NCBI GenBank assembly: GCA_013178295.1 | Contig: JABLWW010000001.1 | Coordinates: 124,001-188,000 of the forward strand | Source: Anaerolineae bacterium | GTDB lineage: Bacteria > Chloroflexota > Anaerolineae > Anaerolineales > Anaerolineaceae | Direction of reading: 5' to 3' | Length of the DNA: 64,000 bases | Shown here: positions 45,053 through 54,651 of the stretch, one piece after another | Numbering within the stretch: position 1 is the first letter of the stretch | Layout of the letters: every line of letters starts with the position of its first letter | Program-made: the position numbers and the translations under genes | Notes under the pieces: generated by a model | The model's input: the letters and a program-made list of their open reading frames with translations, nothing else | What the model was told of the DNA's origin: nothing | Database searches by the model: none

Positions 45053-45892
45053 ATGCCAAATCATATCTATTTTGGCGATAACCTTCCCATTTTACAGGCT
45101 TTGCCCTCTGGCTCGATTGATCTGATTTACATTGACCCTCCCTTTAATACGGGCAAAACCCAAGCGCGCACCCAGATCAGGACTCTGCGCAGTGCAAATG
45201 GCGACCGCATTGGGTTTCAGGGTTATCAATATCAGACGATCAGACTGGGGCACAAGGCGTATGTGGATATCTTTGACGATTTTCTTGGTTTCCTTGAGCC
45301 CCGTTTGCTTGAGGCGTACCGCCTACTTAAGCCGCATGGCAGTTTATATTTTCATATTGATTACCGTGAGGTGCATTACTGTAAAGTGCTTCTCGATGCG
45401 ATTTTTGGCAGACAGTGCTTTCTAAATGAGATTATCTGGGCGTATGATTACGGTGGACGCTCGCGCAGAAAATGGCCTCCCAAACATGACAATATCCTCT
45501 GGTATGCCAAAGACCCCAGATGTTATGTCTATAATGTGGATGCTATCGAGCGTATTCCTTACATGGCGCCCGGTCTGGTTGGTCCAGAGAAAGCAGCACG
45601 CGGCAAGCTTCCAACGGATACCTGGTGGCATACTATTGTGCCGACCAATAGTAAGGAGAAAACCGGCTATCCCACCCAGAAACCCATTGCCATTCTGCGC
45701 CGTATTATTCAGGCTTCCTCCAACCCTGGCGATACCGTGCTCGACTTCTTTGCAGGCAGTGGCACAACAGGTGCTGCCTGCATTGGCTTGGGACGTCAGT
45801 TTATTCTGATTGACAATAACCCTGCTGCTCTTGAAGTTATGCAAAAGCGTTTTGTCGGAGTAGAAGATATCCAGTGGCATCTAACTTCCTGA
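45053..45892 (+). CDS. Site-specific DNA methyltransferase (N4/N6, beta class), orphan
   Basis: This 279-residue methyltransferase carries catalytic motif IV DPPF (residues 28-31) before the SAM-binding motif I FFAGSGTTG near 231. That order defines the beta class of N6-adenine/N4-cytosine enzymes. A PTQKP segment lies between them. No restriction endonuclease or specificity gene adjoins it, so it may be regulatory or part of a scattered system. Neighbours are an MFS transporter and an AlkD-like protein. The recognition site is unknown. Confidence 0.9.
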   Translation: MPNHIYFGDNLPILQALPSGSIDLIYIDPPFNTGKTQARTQIRTLRSANGDRIGFQGYQYQTIRLGHKAYVDIFDDFLGFLEPRLLEAYRLLKPHGSLYFHIDYREVHYCKVLLDAIFGRQCFLNEIIWAYDYGGRSRRKWPPKHDNILWYAKDPRCYVYNVDAIERIPYMAPGLVGPEKAARGKLPTDTWWHTIVPTNSKEKTGYPTQKPIAILRRIIQASSNPGDTVLDFFAGSGTTGAACIGLGRQFILIDNNPAALEVMQKRFVGVEDIQWHLTS

Positions 45893-45971
45893 TGGCTGAT
45901 TTGTGTGTTCTTTTGCCCCTCTCTGCTTTGCAATTCGCGGATGCTCTGGTGCGGTTTGCGGGATAAATGCC

Positions 45972-46667
45972 ATGTCTGAGCAAACCATATCCCAACAGTG
46001 TGATCAGATTCTTGCAAGGCTGCATGCGCTTGCTAGTTCAGAACTGGCTGCCAGCTATGCCCGTTATGGTATTCATTCCGCCAACCCGCTTGGAATCAGC
46101 ATGCCCGACCTGCGCCGGGTTGCAAAAGATTATCGTGATCATAACTTGGCACTGGCCCTTTGGGAGAGCGCTGTGTATGAGGCGCGCCTTCTTGCAAGCC
46201 TCATTGATGATCCCCGTCAGGTTAATTTATCTCAGATGGAAGCATGGGTGATTGACTTTGACTCTTGGGGTATCTGTGATCAGGTTTGTATGAACCTTTT
46301 TGCTCGCACTTCTTTGGTCGTTGACCGTGCCATTGCATGGTCGCAACGCCGCGAGGAATATGTACGCCGTGCCGGTCTTGTTCTTATGGCAGTGCTTCCC
46401 ATCCATGCCAAAAAGCTTCCTGATGAGACGTATTCCCCCTTTTTTCCCCTGATGCTGGAATGTGCTGTGGATGAGCGCCTCTATGTCCGCAAGGCGGTCA
46501 GCTGGGCGCTGCGTCAGATTGGCAAGCGCCGCCCGGCGCTGTATGACATTGCTGTTGAGACGGCGCAGCAGATTGCCCGTCTCAATACGCCATCCGCCCG
46601 CTGGATTGCCAGTGATGTGCTGCGCGAGCTGCTCTCTTTTCGGAGGAGGAATGAACGCTGCGTATAA
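45972..46667 (+). CDS. AlkD-like DNA alkylation repair protein
   Basis: This 231-residue all-helical protein is built from HEAT-like repeats as in AlkD glycosylases. Family-like segments: YARYGIHSANPLGISMPDLR near 28-47, the WVIDFDSWGICDQVC stretch near 93, and RKAVSWALRQIGKR near 175. AlkD removes N3- and N7-alkylpurines, but catalytic competence cannot be judged by motif alone. ATG 45972 is chosen over the upstream ORF start because GGGAT precedes it and the helical fold begins there. Confidence 0.85.
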   Translation: MSEQTISQQCDQILARLHALASSELAASYARYGIHSANPLGISMPDLRRVAKDYRDHNLALALWESAVYEARLLASLIDDPRQVNLSQMEAWVIDFDSWGICDQVCMNLFARTSLVVDRAIAWSQRREEYVRRAGLVLMAVLPIHAKKLPDETYSPFFPLMLECAVDERLYVRKAVSWALRQIGKRRPALYDIAVETAQQIARLNTPSARWIASDVLRELLSFRRRNERCV

Positions 46668-47517
46668 AAAAATTTGTGTATATCAGGGGGGGCGGGGGTT
46701 CAAGACTCTGTTGTTTGGTGTGCTGGTTTGTGCTTTTGCTCTTTCCTCCTGCTTGCAGCGTGTTGACCGCGCTGCCCTATCTACGGAGATCGCAGCTGAG
46801 ATTTATGCCACGCTGACCGCTTCAGTTCCCACGCAGACGCCGGTTCCACCCCCAACCCCTACTTCTGCTATTCCGGACACGCCCACCCCGACACCCTTTG
46901 TTCCACCCGAAGCAAGTGTGCGCTCGGCTGTGCTTAATGTTCGTCAGGGGCCTGGCACCAACTTTGCTTCTGTTGCTCAGCTTCAGAAAGGGGCATCTTT
47001 GATGATAATTGGTCAGTACAATGCCTGTGACTGGCTCAAGGTGCAGCTTATTGATGGCAGCAACGGCTGGGTCAAAGGTGGCGCTGATTATGTGGAATTG
47101 AAGCAAGAATGTGCTCTGATTCCACATGGCACTTTCCGTCCGCCACACGGTACTCTGATTGTAGATAAGCGCGATAAACGCGGGTTGGGCGAGCTGGTCG
47201 TAGATAACAACACGTCCGAGGATGCTGTGGTACTTGTGGCGGATATTCGCAACAATGCGTTTATTGCCGTTTATGTTTATGCCAATGACCGTTATATACT
47301 GAGCGGTATTCCGGCTGGAAAGTACCCCGTATATTTTATGACCGGTACTGATTGGGATGGGGATGACCGTACCTTTGTGCGTATGACGGTTCAGAGGCGG
47401 TTTATTGATCTGTTTGATTTTTTACAGGGTAACCGCCGCAATATTCTGCTTCAATCTGCTTCCGAAGACCCTGCTATCTCGTACAATATCTCAGGCGCTT
47501 TTCCGCCCCTCAAGTAG
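46651..47517 (+). CDS. SH3b-domain lipoprotein
   Basis: This 288-residue product has a lipoprotein signal (about 15-33) ending L-S-S-C with Cys34. A Pro/Thr spacer (about 62-85) leads to a bacterial SH3 domain (about 88-150) that begins RSAVLNVRQGPGTNF. A C-terminal beta-rich domain (about 160-280) is unassigned. Such SH3b modules bind cell-wall peptides. GGAGGAGGA directly precedes ATG 46651, which overlaps the AlkD-like gene by 17 nt. Confidence 0.8.
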   Translation: MNAAYKKICVYQGGRGFKTLLFGVLVCAFALSSCLQRVDRAALSTEIAAEIYATLTASVPTQTPVPPPTPTSAIPDTPTPTPFVPPEASVRSAVLNVRQGPGTNFASVAQLQKGASLMIIGQYNACDWLKVQLIDGSNGWVKGGADYVELKQECALIPHGTFRPPHGTLIVDKRDKRGLGELVVDNNTSEDAVVLVADIRNNAFIAVYVYANDRYILSGIPAGKYPVYFMTGTDWDGDDRTFVRMTVQRRFIDLFDFLQGNRRNILLQSASEDPAISYNISGAFPPLK

Positions 47518-47535
47518 TGTAATGTGTTTTATTGT

Positions 47536-48306
47536 ATGAGCGATTACACTTATCCCATTCTGGAATTTGATGCCAGCCGCGATGCAATCCTGAATCCGTG
47601 TCCTAAGGCACTCTTGCGTCCTTTGCCACAGCGCGGAGTGCTGTGTTTTTTTGCAGATGTGATTTCCGATTTGGCGTTGAGCGGCGCCCTGCAACAGATT
47701 GGCAGTCTTGTCTCGGAGATTGGGCTTAATCCTGTCTACCTCATGCAACGGGAGGGGAAGGAATTGTTTGTCTGCCATCCCGGGGTGGGCGCGCCGTTGG
47801 CGGCAGGCTTTCTGGAGGAACTGATCGCTCTTGGCGGGCGTCAGTTTGTTGCCTGTGGTAGCTGTGGTGCGCTGAAGGAGGGGATTGGGGTTGGGCAGTT
47901 GCTGATTTTGACCGCTGCTGTGCGTGATGAGGGTACCTCGTATCACTATCTGCCTGCGGGGCACGAGGTATCTGCCAGCCCCTCTGTTGTCGCCGCGCTG
48001 GAAAAGACATTTCAACGATGTGGATTGCCCTATCGCCTGACAAAGACCTGGACGACGGATGCGTTATACCGTGAGACGATTGAACGCAGGGCGAAACGGG
48101 TGTCCGAAGGTTGTGAGGTTGTGGAAATGGAAGCGGCGGCTTTTTTTGCGGTTGCCGAGTTTCGCAACGTTGCTTTTGGGCAGGTGGTTTATGGCGGTGA
48201 TTTGGTGATTCCTGAGGGATGGGACAGCCGCAGATGGAATGCGCGCGGCAATGTCCGCCATTTGCTTTTCTCACTAACTGTGGAAGCATGTTCTGCGCTG
48301 GAATGA
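47536..48306 (+). CDS. Nucleoside phosphorylase (PNP/UDP family)
   Basis: This 256-residue enzyme belongs to the PNP/UDP phosphorylase family. Visible: a phosphate-binding region with VACGSCGALKEGI near 112, the active-site GTSYHYLP segment near 134, and VVEMEAAAFFAVA near 195, whose Glu contacts the ribose. Substrate could be uridine or a purine nucleoside. ATG 47536 is taken over 47524 because family-like sequence begins there. It converges on lipA. Confidence 0.85.
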   Translation: MSDYTYPILEFDASRDAILNPCPKALLRPLPQRGVLCFFADVISDLALSGALQQIGSLVSEIGLNPVYLMQREGKELFVCHPGVGAPLAAGFLEELIALGGRQFVACGSCGALKEGIGVGQLLILTAAVRDEGTSYHYLPAGHEVSASPSVVAALEKTFQRCGLPYRLTKTWTTDALYRETIERRAKRVSEGCEVVEMEAAAFFAVAEFRNVAFGQVVYGGDLVIPEGWDSRRWNARGNVRHLLFSLTVEACSALE

Positions 48307-48333
48307 GCCAGCTGTCAAGGCAATGCCGCGACG

Positions 48334-49287
48334 TTATGGCATGTGAATGTTGTTATGTGCATACAGCTTTTGGTGCACCCGGCTGAGCGCGCGCACCTGC
48401 TCAACCGCGTGATAAGAAGAACGCACCAGCGGAGCGCTTTCTACCCACTGAAAACCGATTGTCAGCCCAAATTGCTTGAGTTCGGCAAACTCTTCCAGAG
48501 TGTAATATCTGTCTAAAGGCAGGTGGTTGCGGCTTGGGGGAAGATATTGCCCGATGGTGATAATATCCACACCCCAATCGCGCAGCTGGCGCATTGTTTC
48601 CTTTACCTCTTCCATGCTTTCCCCCAGCCCCACCATGATTCCTGACTTGGTGAGAACATCGGGTTCGAGGAGTTTGGCATGTGTCAATGTTGCTTTTGCC
48701 CATTCAAACCGATCCTGGGGCTGAACCAGTCTGAATAGTCTTGGAACAGTTTCGACATTGTGGTTGAGAATCTCCGGTCGAGCGCGCATGACGATGTGCA
48801 ATGCTTCCAGGTTGCCTTTGAAATCCGGTATCAGCACCTCGATAGAACAACCAGGCAACAGAGAGCGAATCTTGTGGATGATCAGCGCAAATACAGGGGC
48901 GCCTCCGTCGCGTCGGTCATCGCGGTTAACGCTGGTGATCACGGCATGTTGTAAATTCATTGCCCGTACTGCCTGTGCAACGCGTTCCGCCTCGCTCCAG
49001 TCCAGGTCTTGCGGATGTCCGTGTTTTACATCGCAGAACCCACATTTGCGTGTGCAAACATCACCCAGTATCAGGAAGGTGGCTGTCCCGCTTCCCCAGC
49101 ATTCACCCATGTTGGGACAATTGGCTTCTTCGCATACGGTGTGTAGCTGCTTGGTACGCATTAATGTTTGCAGCTGCTGGTATGTTTCACCGGATGGAGC
49201 ACGCACCCGCATCCAATCCGGGCGCGGCGGGCTGATGTGAGGTTGTTGATTCGTTCTAGCACGCTGACGTGTCGGCTCGTGTGGCAT
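48334..49287 (-). CDS. lipA: Lipoyl synthase
   Basis: This 317-residue radical SAM enzyme inserts two sulfurs into octanoyl chains. The auxiliary-cluster motif C-x4-C-x5-C ([12 protein letters not shown] near 53) and the radical SAM motif CTRKCGFC near 79 are both present, with the expected N- and C-terminal extensions (terminal RSSYHAVEQ). Length is typical. A TATAAT lies 17 nt upstream of the ATG. lipB is not in the window. Confidence 0.96.
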   Translation of the reverse strand: MPHEPTRQRARTNQQPHISPPRPDWMRVRAPSGETYQQLQTLMRTKQLHTVCEEANCPNMGECWGSGTATFLILGDVCTRKCGFCDVKHGHPQDLDWSEAERVAQAVRAMNLQHAVITSVNRDDRRDGGAPVFALIIHKIRSLLPGCSIEVLIPDFKGNLEALHIVMRARPEILNHNVETVPRLFRLVQPQDRFEWAKATLTHAKLLEPDVLTKSGIMVGLGESMEEVKETMRQLRDWGVDIITIGQYLPPSRNHLPLDRYYTLEEFAELKQFGLTIGFQWVESAPLVRSSYHAVEQVRALSRVHQKLYAHNNIHMP

Positions 49288-49324
49288 GGCATTCTCCGCT
49301 GGTCATTATACCGTCAAAATCAAT

Positions 49325-49354
49325 TTGGGCAAGAGTAACTGAATGCTGTACAAT
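49325..49354 (+). promoter_or_regulatory. Candidate promoter of the rsmI operon
   Basis: TTGGGC at 49325-49330, an 18-nt spacer and TACAAT at 49349-49354. The leader would be only about four nt; AGGAG at 49356-49360 lies before ATG 49365. Confidence 0.45.
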
Positions 49355-49364
49355 TAGGAGTGAT

Positions 49365-50078
49365 ATGCTCTATCTTGTGTCAACCCCCATTGGGAACCTG
49401 TCTGATATTACCCTGCGGGCTTTAGATACGCTGAGAAATGTGGATGTCGTTCTCAGTGAGGATACGCGTAAAACGGGGCTGCTTCTTAAGCGTTACGAGA
49501 TCAAAAAACCCCAGATGTCTTTTCACGAGTACAATGAAGACCGCGTGCTGCCCAAAGTGCTGGCACTGCTCAGCGAGGGGCGCACGCTTGCTCTGGTGAG
49601 TAACGCTGGCTGTCCGATGGTTTCTGACCCCGGCTTTGTTCTTGTGCGGGCTGCGATTGCAGCCAATATCCCTGTGACGGCTGTTCCTGGGCCAAGCGCG
49701 GTGATCACAGCGCTGATCCTTTCCGGGTTGCCAGTGCACAGTTTTACTTTTCGCGGATTCCCGCCTCGCAAGACGGCTGCCCGTCGTAGATTTCTTGAGG
49801 TGGACAAAGATTCCCCACACACATTGATCTTTTTTGAAAGCCCTTACCGTCTCAGGGCATTTCTTGCGGATGCACTATATGTTTTGGGGGATCGGCATGC
49901 GGCGGCAGCCAATGATTTGACCAAAATGTTTGAGGCGGTTGAGCGTGGCAGGTTATCGGAGTTAATCGCGCACTTTGAAAAGATTGAACCGCGTGGCGAG
50001 TATACGGTAGTGATTTCTGGCATAGGAGGAAAAAATGACTTTGAAACAGGTAACGACGAAACAGCAGTTGCTGGATGA
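49365..50078 (+). CDS. rsmI: 16S rRNA (cytidine-1402 2'-O)-methyltransferase
   Basis: The 237-residue product is a SAM-dependent enzyme that methylates the ribose of C1402 in 16S rRNA. The N-terminal [29 protein letters not shown] and [10 protein letters not shown] segments are diagnostic, followed by ESPYRL near 163. Family members are often 270-290 residues, so the C-terminal extension is short or missing. The frame is open to 49269; ATG 49365 has AGGAG and the family start. The end overlaps the DinB gene by 44 nt. Confidence 0.93.
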   Translation: MLYLVSTPIGNLSDITLRALDTLRNVDVVLSEDTRKTGLLLKRYEIKKPQMSFHEYNEDRVLPKVLALLSEGRTLALVSNAGCPMVSDPGFVLVRAAIAANIPVTAVPGPSAVITALILSGLPVHSFTFRGFPPRKTAARRRFLEVDKDSPHTLIFFESPYRLRAFLADALYVLGDRHAAAANDLTKMFEAVERGRLSELIAHFEKIEPRGEYTVVISGIGGKNDFETGNDETAVAG

Positions 50079-50556
50079 GATAAAATCTGAGCGCAAAAAG
50101 TTTTTAGATATTCTTGCCCGGGTGGATAACGAGCAGATGGATGTGGCAGGGGTGCAGGGGGATTGGTCTGTGAAGGATATCCTGGCACATGTTGCGTTCT
50201 GGGAGGAAAGCTGTGCCCATTGGCTTTTTGAACTTAACCGCGGGCGAACGCCTGCCATGCCAGCCGAGGGTATGACATGGGATGATATTGACCGGCTTAA
50301 CGATCAAAAGGCGGCCGAGTTCAAGAACATGTCGGTTGATCAGGCGGTGGCAGATTTTTACTACGCTCACAATCATTTGCTGTATATCCTTGAAACGCTG
50401 ACGGAGGAAGAGCTGTTTGCCGAGCGGCACAACTGGTATCCAGATGAATTTGGTAAGACCCTGTGGGGGTTGACGGCTGCCAATACTTTCTGGCATTATC
50501 AAGAGCATTACCAAGCCATTGAGCAGTGGTTGAATCGTGTTGAGCAAAAGAAATGA
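50035..50556 (+). CDS. DinB/ClbS-like four-helix protein
   Basis: This 173-residue protein resembles the DfsB/ClbS branch of the DinB four-helix-bundle superfamily. Features: a [14 protein letters not shown] segment near 45-58, the [13 protein letters not shown] segment near 154, and several conserved histidines that could bind metal. ClbS enzymes protect cells from the genotoxin colibactin, but many relatives are uncharacterised. GGAGG precedes its ATG inside rsmI. The next gene starts with an ATGA overlap. Confidence 0.8.
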   Translation: MTLKQVTTKQQLLDEIKSERKKFLDILARVDNEQMDVAGVQGDWSVKDILAHVAFWEESCAHWLFELNRGRTPAMPAEGMTWDDIDRLNDQKAAEFKNMSVDQAVADFYYAHNHLLYILETLTEEELFAERHNWYPDEFGKTLWGLTAANTFWHYQEHYQAIEQWLNRVEQKK

Positions 50557-50858
50557 GCGATGCAACAGCAAAAGTACTGGGTATCATCAGCCTGGTTGCT
50601 GGCGTTTTTGGGTTTTGTGGCTTTGGCGGCTGTGGCATTTTTGGTAGTTTGCCTTTTGGGCTGGTTGCGGCAACGACAGGGTTGATCGCTTTTTTCAATC
50701 TGAGAGCTGTTGAGGAGGAGGGCATTTTAGCGGAGAAGGTCATGGCAATTGTGGGCATGGTGTTAGGGATAGTGCTGGTACTACTCTCTATCATTCTTCT
50801 AATAACAGTGGGTGCATTTTTTGGTTTGGGTCTTTTGAGCCAGTATCTTCCCCAGTAA
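50553..50858 (+). CDS. Small DUF4190-like membrane protein
   Basis: This 101-residue protein has two hydrophobic helices (about 10-45 and 66-95) separated by a short charged loop. The layout matches DUF4190-type small membrane proteins; function is unknown. Its start overlaps the DinB gene by four nt, and rsmE follows two nt after its stop, so it is part of the same operon. Confidence 0.75.
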   Translation: MSDATAKVLGIISLVAGVFGFCGFGGCGIFGSLPFGLVAATTGLIAFFNLRAVEEEGILAEKVMAIVGMVLGIVLVLLSIILLITVGAFFGLGLLSQYLPQ

Positions 50859-50860
50859 AT

Positions 50861-51634
50861 ATGCATCGCTTCTTCTTGCCAGAGCACAGTCTTCAGGGAA
50901 ACAGGGTCATCTTTCCAGTGTTGCAAGCGCGCCAGATTGTGCGCGTGCTCCGACTGGGTGTTGGCGATTGTGTAGTGGTGCTGTTTGATAATGGCATGGA
51001 ATATGAAGTTGTGCTTGATGAGGTTAACCGCAGTAGGGTTCAAGGTGTGGTGCGGGCGCAGAGGTATGCATCTGGCGAACCAATGGTAGAGCTGGCATTG
51101 TTTGTCAGCCTGACGCAGCGGGAGAAGTTTGAATGGATTTTGCAAAAATGCACCGAAGCTGGCGTCAGCTTGTTTTGCCCGTATGTCTCCTCGCGCAGCC
51201 TGACACAGGAGACCAGCGCCGTTGAGGCAAAATATGTGCGTTGGAATCACATCCTACGCGAGGCGGCTGAACAATCCGGTCGAGGGCGGGTGCCGCGCCT
51301 GCGCCCCCCGCTGCGGTTTGCCCAGGCGTTGCACGAGGTACGCAACAGCAATGGGTTGGCGTTGATCTTCTGGGAGGGCGAGGGTGGTATTAGTTTGCGG
51401 GCAATGCTTGCTGACGTGCCGTTTTGCGGGAAGGTATCTCTGTTTATTGGCCCAGAGGGTGGTTTTTCTGAGGAGGAAATTCGACAGGCGCAGGCATTCG
51501 GGCTGTATCCTGTTTCGCTGGGGCGGCGCATTCTGCGCATGGAGACAGCCGCGCTGGCTGCTTCGGTGCTGGTTCTCTATGAGTTGGAGGACCGGGAGGG
51601 TCAGTCCTCTGGTGGGGGAGCGGCGGGACCATAA
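50861..51634 (+). CDS. rsmE: 16S rRNA (uridine-1498 N3)-methyltransferase
   Basis: This 257-residue SPOUT-class methyltransferase modifies U1498 of 16S rRNA. Visible: N-terminal PUA-like HRFFLPEH and HxxxVLRLGVGD region, QREKFEWILQKCTEAG near 88, and the trefoil-knot signature FIGPEGGFSEEEI near 196 plus LGRRILRMETAALAA near 221. Its last 34 nt overlap the ftsK coding end on the other strand. It shares an operon with rsmI. Confidence 0.95.
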   Translation: MHRFFLPEHSLQGNRVIFPVLQARQIVRVLRLGVGDCVVVLFDNGMEYEVVLDEVNRSRVQGVVRAQRYASGEPMVELALFVSLTQREKFEWILQKCTEAGVSLFCPYVSSRSLTQETSAVEAKYVRWNHILREAAEQSGRGRVPRLRPPLRFAQALHEVRNSNGLALIFWEGEGGISLRAMLADVPFCGKVSLFIGPEGGFSEEEIRQAQAFGLYPVSLGRRILRMETAALAASVLVLYELEDREGQSSGGGAAGP

Positions 51635-54072
51635 TCCAGCACCTCGCGCACCTGACTGTTTGGAAGGGCAGGACCAATAATGCCATTCTCTTCCATTCTG
51701 TCAATCAGGCGTGCAGCCCGCGTATAGCCAATACGCATACGGCGCTGTAGCATGGTGATCGAAGCGCGCCCTTCGCGGCGTACCAGGTCAATTGCTTCGT
51801 CGAGCAGGGGGTCTTCGTTGTTTGATTTGATATCATCCCATAGCGGCGCCTGATGAAGCGGTACATTTCGGGGAAGCATATCAACGATTTCGCCCCCCTC
51901 GCTTTGCGTAACAGTGCTTTTTGCAGACTGTAAGCGCCAGAAGCTGACCAGGCGGTGAATTTCGTTTTCGGCGACATAAACGCCCTGCAGCCGTATTGGC
52001 GCTGAGGCGTCTGGCGCCTGATATAACATGTCACCGCGCCCCAGTAGCCGCTCGGCGCCCGGCTGATCGAGGATGACGCGGCTGTCAACGCCTGATGCAA
52101 CTGCAAAGGAAACCCTTGCCGGAAAATTTGCCTTGATAAGCCCGGTTACGACGTCCACCGAAGGGCGCTGGGTGGCTAAAATCAAATGGATTCCAGTGGC
52201 GCGCGCTAGTTGTGCCAAACGGGTGATGCTGCGCTCTGTTTCGTCAGGGGCAATCATCATCAGGTCTGCCAGTTCATCAATAACAATGACAAGATAGGGA
52301 AGCGTTTTTTCTGGCAATTTGGCATTATATTCCTGGATGTTGCGCACCCCCGCTTCTGCAAATTTGTGGTAACGGCTGTCCATTTCCCGCAACATCCATT
52401 GTAATGCGCCAATAACGCGCTCGGCTTCAACAACGGTCGGGGCGAGCAGGTGCGGAATGCCATTATAACCGGTGAGTTCCACGCGTTTAGGGTCAACCAG
52501 AACCAGCCGCAGGCTTTGCGGTGTGTTGGTAAGGAGCAAACAGGAGAGGATGGCGTTGACGCATACCGATTTGCCCGAACCTGTTGTACCAGCGATGAGC
52601 AGGTGGGGCAGGGTGGTCAAGTCAACAGCAATGGGTTTTCCAGAGACATTCTTACCCAGGGCAAATTTGAGAGGTGAACGCAGTTTTTTGAAGCTTTCAC
52701 TCTCCATGATTTCTATCAAGGACACACGGCTGATTTCGGTGTTGGGCACCTCAATTCCGACGTAGTTACGCCCTGGGACGGGCGCCTGGATGCGAATCCG
52801 CTCTGCTGCCAGGGCAAGTGCAAGGTCATCTGCCAGAGCGGCAATCCGCCCAACGCGCACACGAGTGCGTCCACTGCGCGTTTCGATGTAATCTGGCTCG
52901 ACGCCAAACAGGGTGATGGTTGGCCCGTGTTGGATATCAATGACATGGGCGGGGGCGCCAAAAGATTTGAGCGTTTCTTCGATCAATCGGGCGCGCTCGT
53001 GATCCACGTTGGTTTGGGCAAAGGCCGGCAACGCGGGATCGAGGATGGTGGTTACTGATGGAAGCTCCCATTGTTCTGATGGAGTTGCAGGCTGTTCAGT
53101 TTTCGCAATAGAAGCTTGAGAAAAAACTGTCTGTTCAGGCGGTACTGATGTTGGGTGTTTTCTGGTAGCCCCAGGCGGGCGAGGGGTTTCTTTTGGGATG
53201 TCACTGATAGGCTTAAGGGGGATGAAGTTTGGCGGGAGTGGGCTTTCTCCGCTGCCGTTTTCGGTGGCGGCGGGGGACATCTGCGTGGGTAGCTGTGGTG
53301 GCTGTGGCGAGGTGCGTTTAGCTGCCTGTATCATGCGCAGACGGAACCTTTTACCCCACACCAGCGGCAGACGGATCAAGTCATATACGGTGAGGTCGAA
53401 AATGAATATCAAACTGAGCATGAGCCAGGCTGTGAGTGCTACCAGGGCGCCAGGTCTTCCAAGTCCATATACCAGCAGACGTTCGATCATCCAACCAATC
53501 TTGCCGCCGCCCTGGCGCTCAACACCTTCCTGCCAGCCTTTGCCTAGAAAGATGTGGAGGAAGGCAAGAAAGTTGAGAAAGAGCAGGGCAATCCCTATCA
53601 TACGCTCAACGGAGATTTGCGGCAACTGCTCGATGTTGCGCAGGATGAACCATGCTCCTATAACAATCAAAGCTGCTGGCAGGACGAGCGCACCCCAGCC
53701 CAGCCATTGATGGACGGTGGTGATCCACCAGTCTATTGCTTTTGCCCTTTGGGAGGAAAGCATGGCGATCAGTGTGAGGACGCCGATGACCGTGAGCACG
53801 ACGCCCAAAATGTCGAGCCTGCGCTCCGGAGAGAGCGCTGCCAGCGAAAGACGCGGGACGCTGGTCGTACGCGAGCTTCGCCTTATCTGTTCAGAGGGCG
53901 CATTTTTTCGACCAGAGCGGGAAGCGTAGCGGTTTTTTTGCGGGGTGGTGGATGTGCTGGCAGATGTGACGGAACGCTTTGCCGTTTTGCGCAAGATCGA
54001 GGAACGCGGTTTGCGCGCCATTACTGGCGAAGATTTCCCCTTGACTTCTCCTTTTTGCTTACTGGATGCCAT
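51601..54072 (-). CDS. ftsK: DNA translocase FtsK
   Basis: This 823-residue translocase moves chromosomal DNA at division. N-terminal basic tail (about 1-80), four membrane helices (about 88-240), a Pro-rich linker (about 255-345), then the motor: Walker A GTTGSGKSV near 493, VDPKRVELTGYNG near 530, and VIVIDELADLM near 600. A C-terminal gamma winged helix (about 755-815, RRMRIGYTRAARLID) recognises orienting DNA sequences. A normal SpoIIIE/FtsK length with a short linker. Convergent with rsmE by a 34-nt overlap. Confidence 0.96.
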   Translation of the reverse strand: MASSKQKGEVKGKSSPVMARKPRSSILRKTAKRSVTSASTSTTPQKNRYASRSGRKNAPSEQIRRSSRTTSVPRLSLAALSPERRLDILGVVLTVIGVLTLIAMLSSQRAKAIDWWITTVHQWLGWGALVLPAALIVIGAWFILRNIEQLPQISVERMIGIALLFLNFLAFLHIFLGKGWQEGVERQGGGKIGWMIERLLVYGLGRPGALVALTAWLMLSLIFIFDLTVYDLIRLPLVWGKRFRLRMIQAAKRTSPQPPQLPTQMSPAATENGSGESPLPPNFIPLKPISDIPKETPRPPGATRKHPTSVPPEQTVFSQASIAKTEQPATPSEQWELPSVTTILDPALPAFAQTNVDHERARLIEETLKSFGAPAHVIDIQHGPTITLFGVEPDYIETRSGRTRVRVGRIAALADDLALALAAERIRIQAPVPGRNYVGIEVPNTEISRVSLIEIMESESFKKLRSPLKFALGKNVSGKPIAVDLTTLPHLLIAGTTGSGKSVCVNAILSCLLLTNTPQSLRLVLVDPKRVELTGYNGIPHLLAPTVVEAERVIGALQWMLREMDSRYHKFAEAGVRNIQEYNAKLPEKTLPYLVIVIDELADLMMIAPDETERSITRLAQLARATGIHLILATQRPSVDVVTGLIKANFPARVSFAVASGVDSRVILDQPGAERLLGRGDMLYQAPDASAPIRLQGVYVAENEIHRLVSFWRLQSAKSTVTQSEGGEIVDMLPRNVPLHQAPLWDDIKSNNEDPLLDEAIDLVRREGRASITMLQRRMRIGYTRAARLIDRMEENGIIGPALPNSQVREVLDYGPAAPPPED

Positions 54073-54150
54073 GCTCAGACCTTACCCCGCGAATAACAAC
54101 ACACCAGGCTTTAAGTCTCAACGGGGCTGAAAGATTGTTCTATATGGCTA

Positions 54151-54651
54151 TTATAGCATGTCCCTGCACTTTTCCAGGACTTTCTGCGTGCTCCTGAAAG
54201 CCAGCGGCGGCAACTGGTCACAGGCAAAAAAAGCCGCCTGAGTGGCGTCATCACCGGCGTGTAAATCCCCGCCTGTGATGCTGGCGCGGTATACCAAGAC
54301 AATATCGGCACCTTCTGGATGCTCGCGTCCGGTGAACACATCCACAAGACTGGTTACGCGAACATCTAGACCGGTTTCTTCCAGACATTCGCGTTCGGCG
54401 GCTCTGGCAGGGTCTTCGTATGCATCCACAAAACCGCCGGGAAGTGTCCATGAACCCTGAAAAGGGTTGTACAATCTGCGAACCAGAAGCACATCGTGGT
54501 TCCGCTGAACAATCACCACAGCAGCCACTTTTGGATCTTCAAAGTGATTCCAATCACAGTTGGGACAATGTGCCCGTGTTTTTCCAAAGATCATTTTCTG
54601 CTCGGTTTTTGTACCACAATAGGGGCAGAACTGTATTTTTCTTGTGGTCAT
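54151..54651 (-). CDS. Nudix hydrolase with N-terminal zinc ribbon
   Basis: This 166-residue protein has a zinc ribbon (CPYC and CPNC, residues 8-38) then a Nudix domain. Its box reads GGFVDAYEDPARAAERECLEE (GX5EX7REUXEE pattern) near 71-92 and all acidic metal ligands are present. The zinc ribbon layout resembles NudC-like or ADP-ribose pyrophosphatase proteins; substrate is uncertain. Its ATG overlaps the anti-sigma stop (ATGA), so it is the third gene of the sigma operon. Confidence 0.92.
   Translation of the reverse strand: MTTRKIQFCPYCGTKTEQKMIFGKTRAHCPNCDWNHFEDPKVAAVVIVQRNHDVLLVRRLYNPFQGSWTLPGGFVDAYEDPARAAERECLEETGLDVRVTSLVDVFTGREHPEGADIVLVYRASITGGDLHAGDDATQAAFFACDQLPPLAFRSTQKVLEKCRDML

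Noticed and set aside
45053-46667. Restriction-modification island
   Set aside because: Only the methyltransferase is present. The neighbour is an AlkD-like helical repeat protein and no endonuclease motif was found.
50321-51250. 309-codon minus-strand ORF across the DinB, DUF4190-like and rsmE genes
   Set aside because: It is antisense to three well-supported coupled genes and shows no family pattern.
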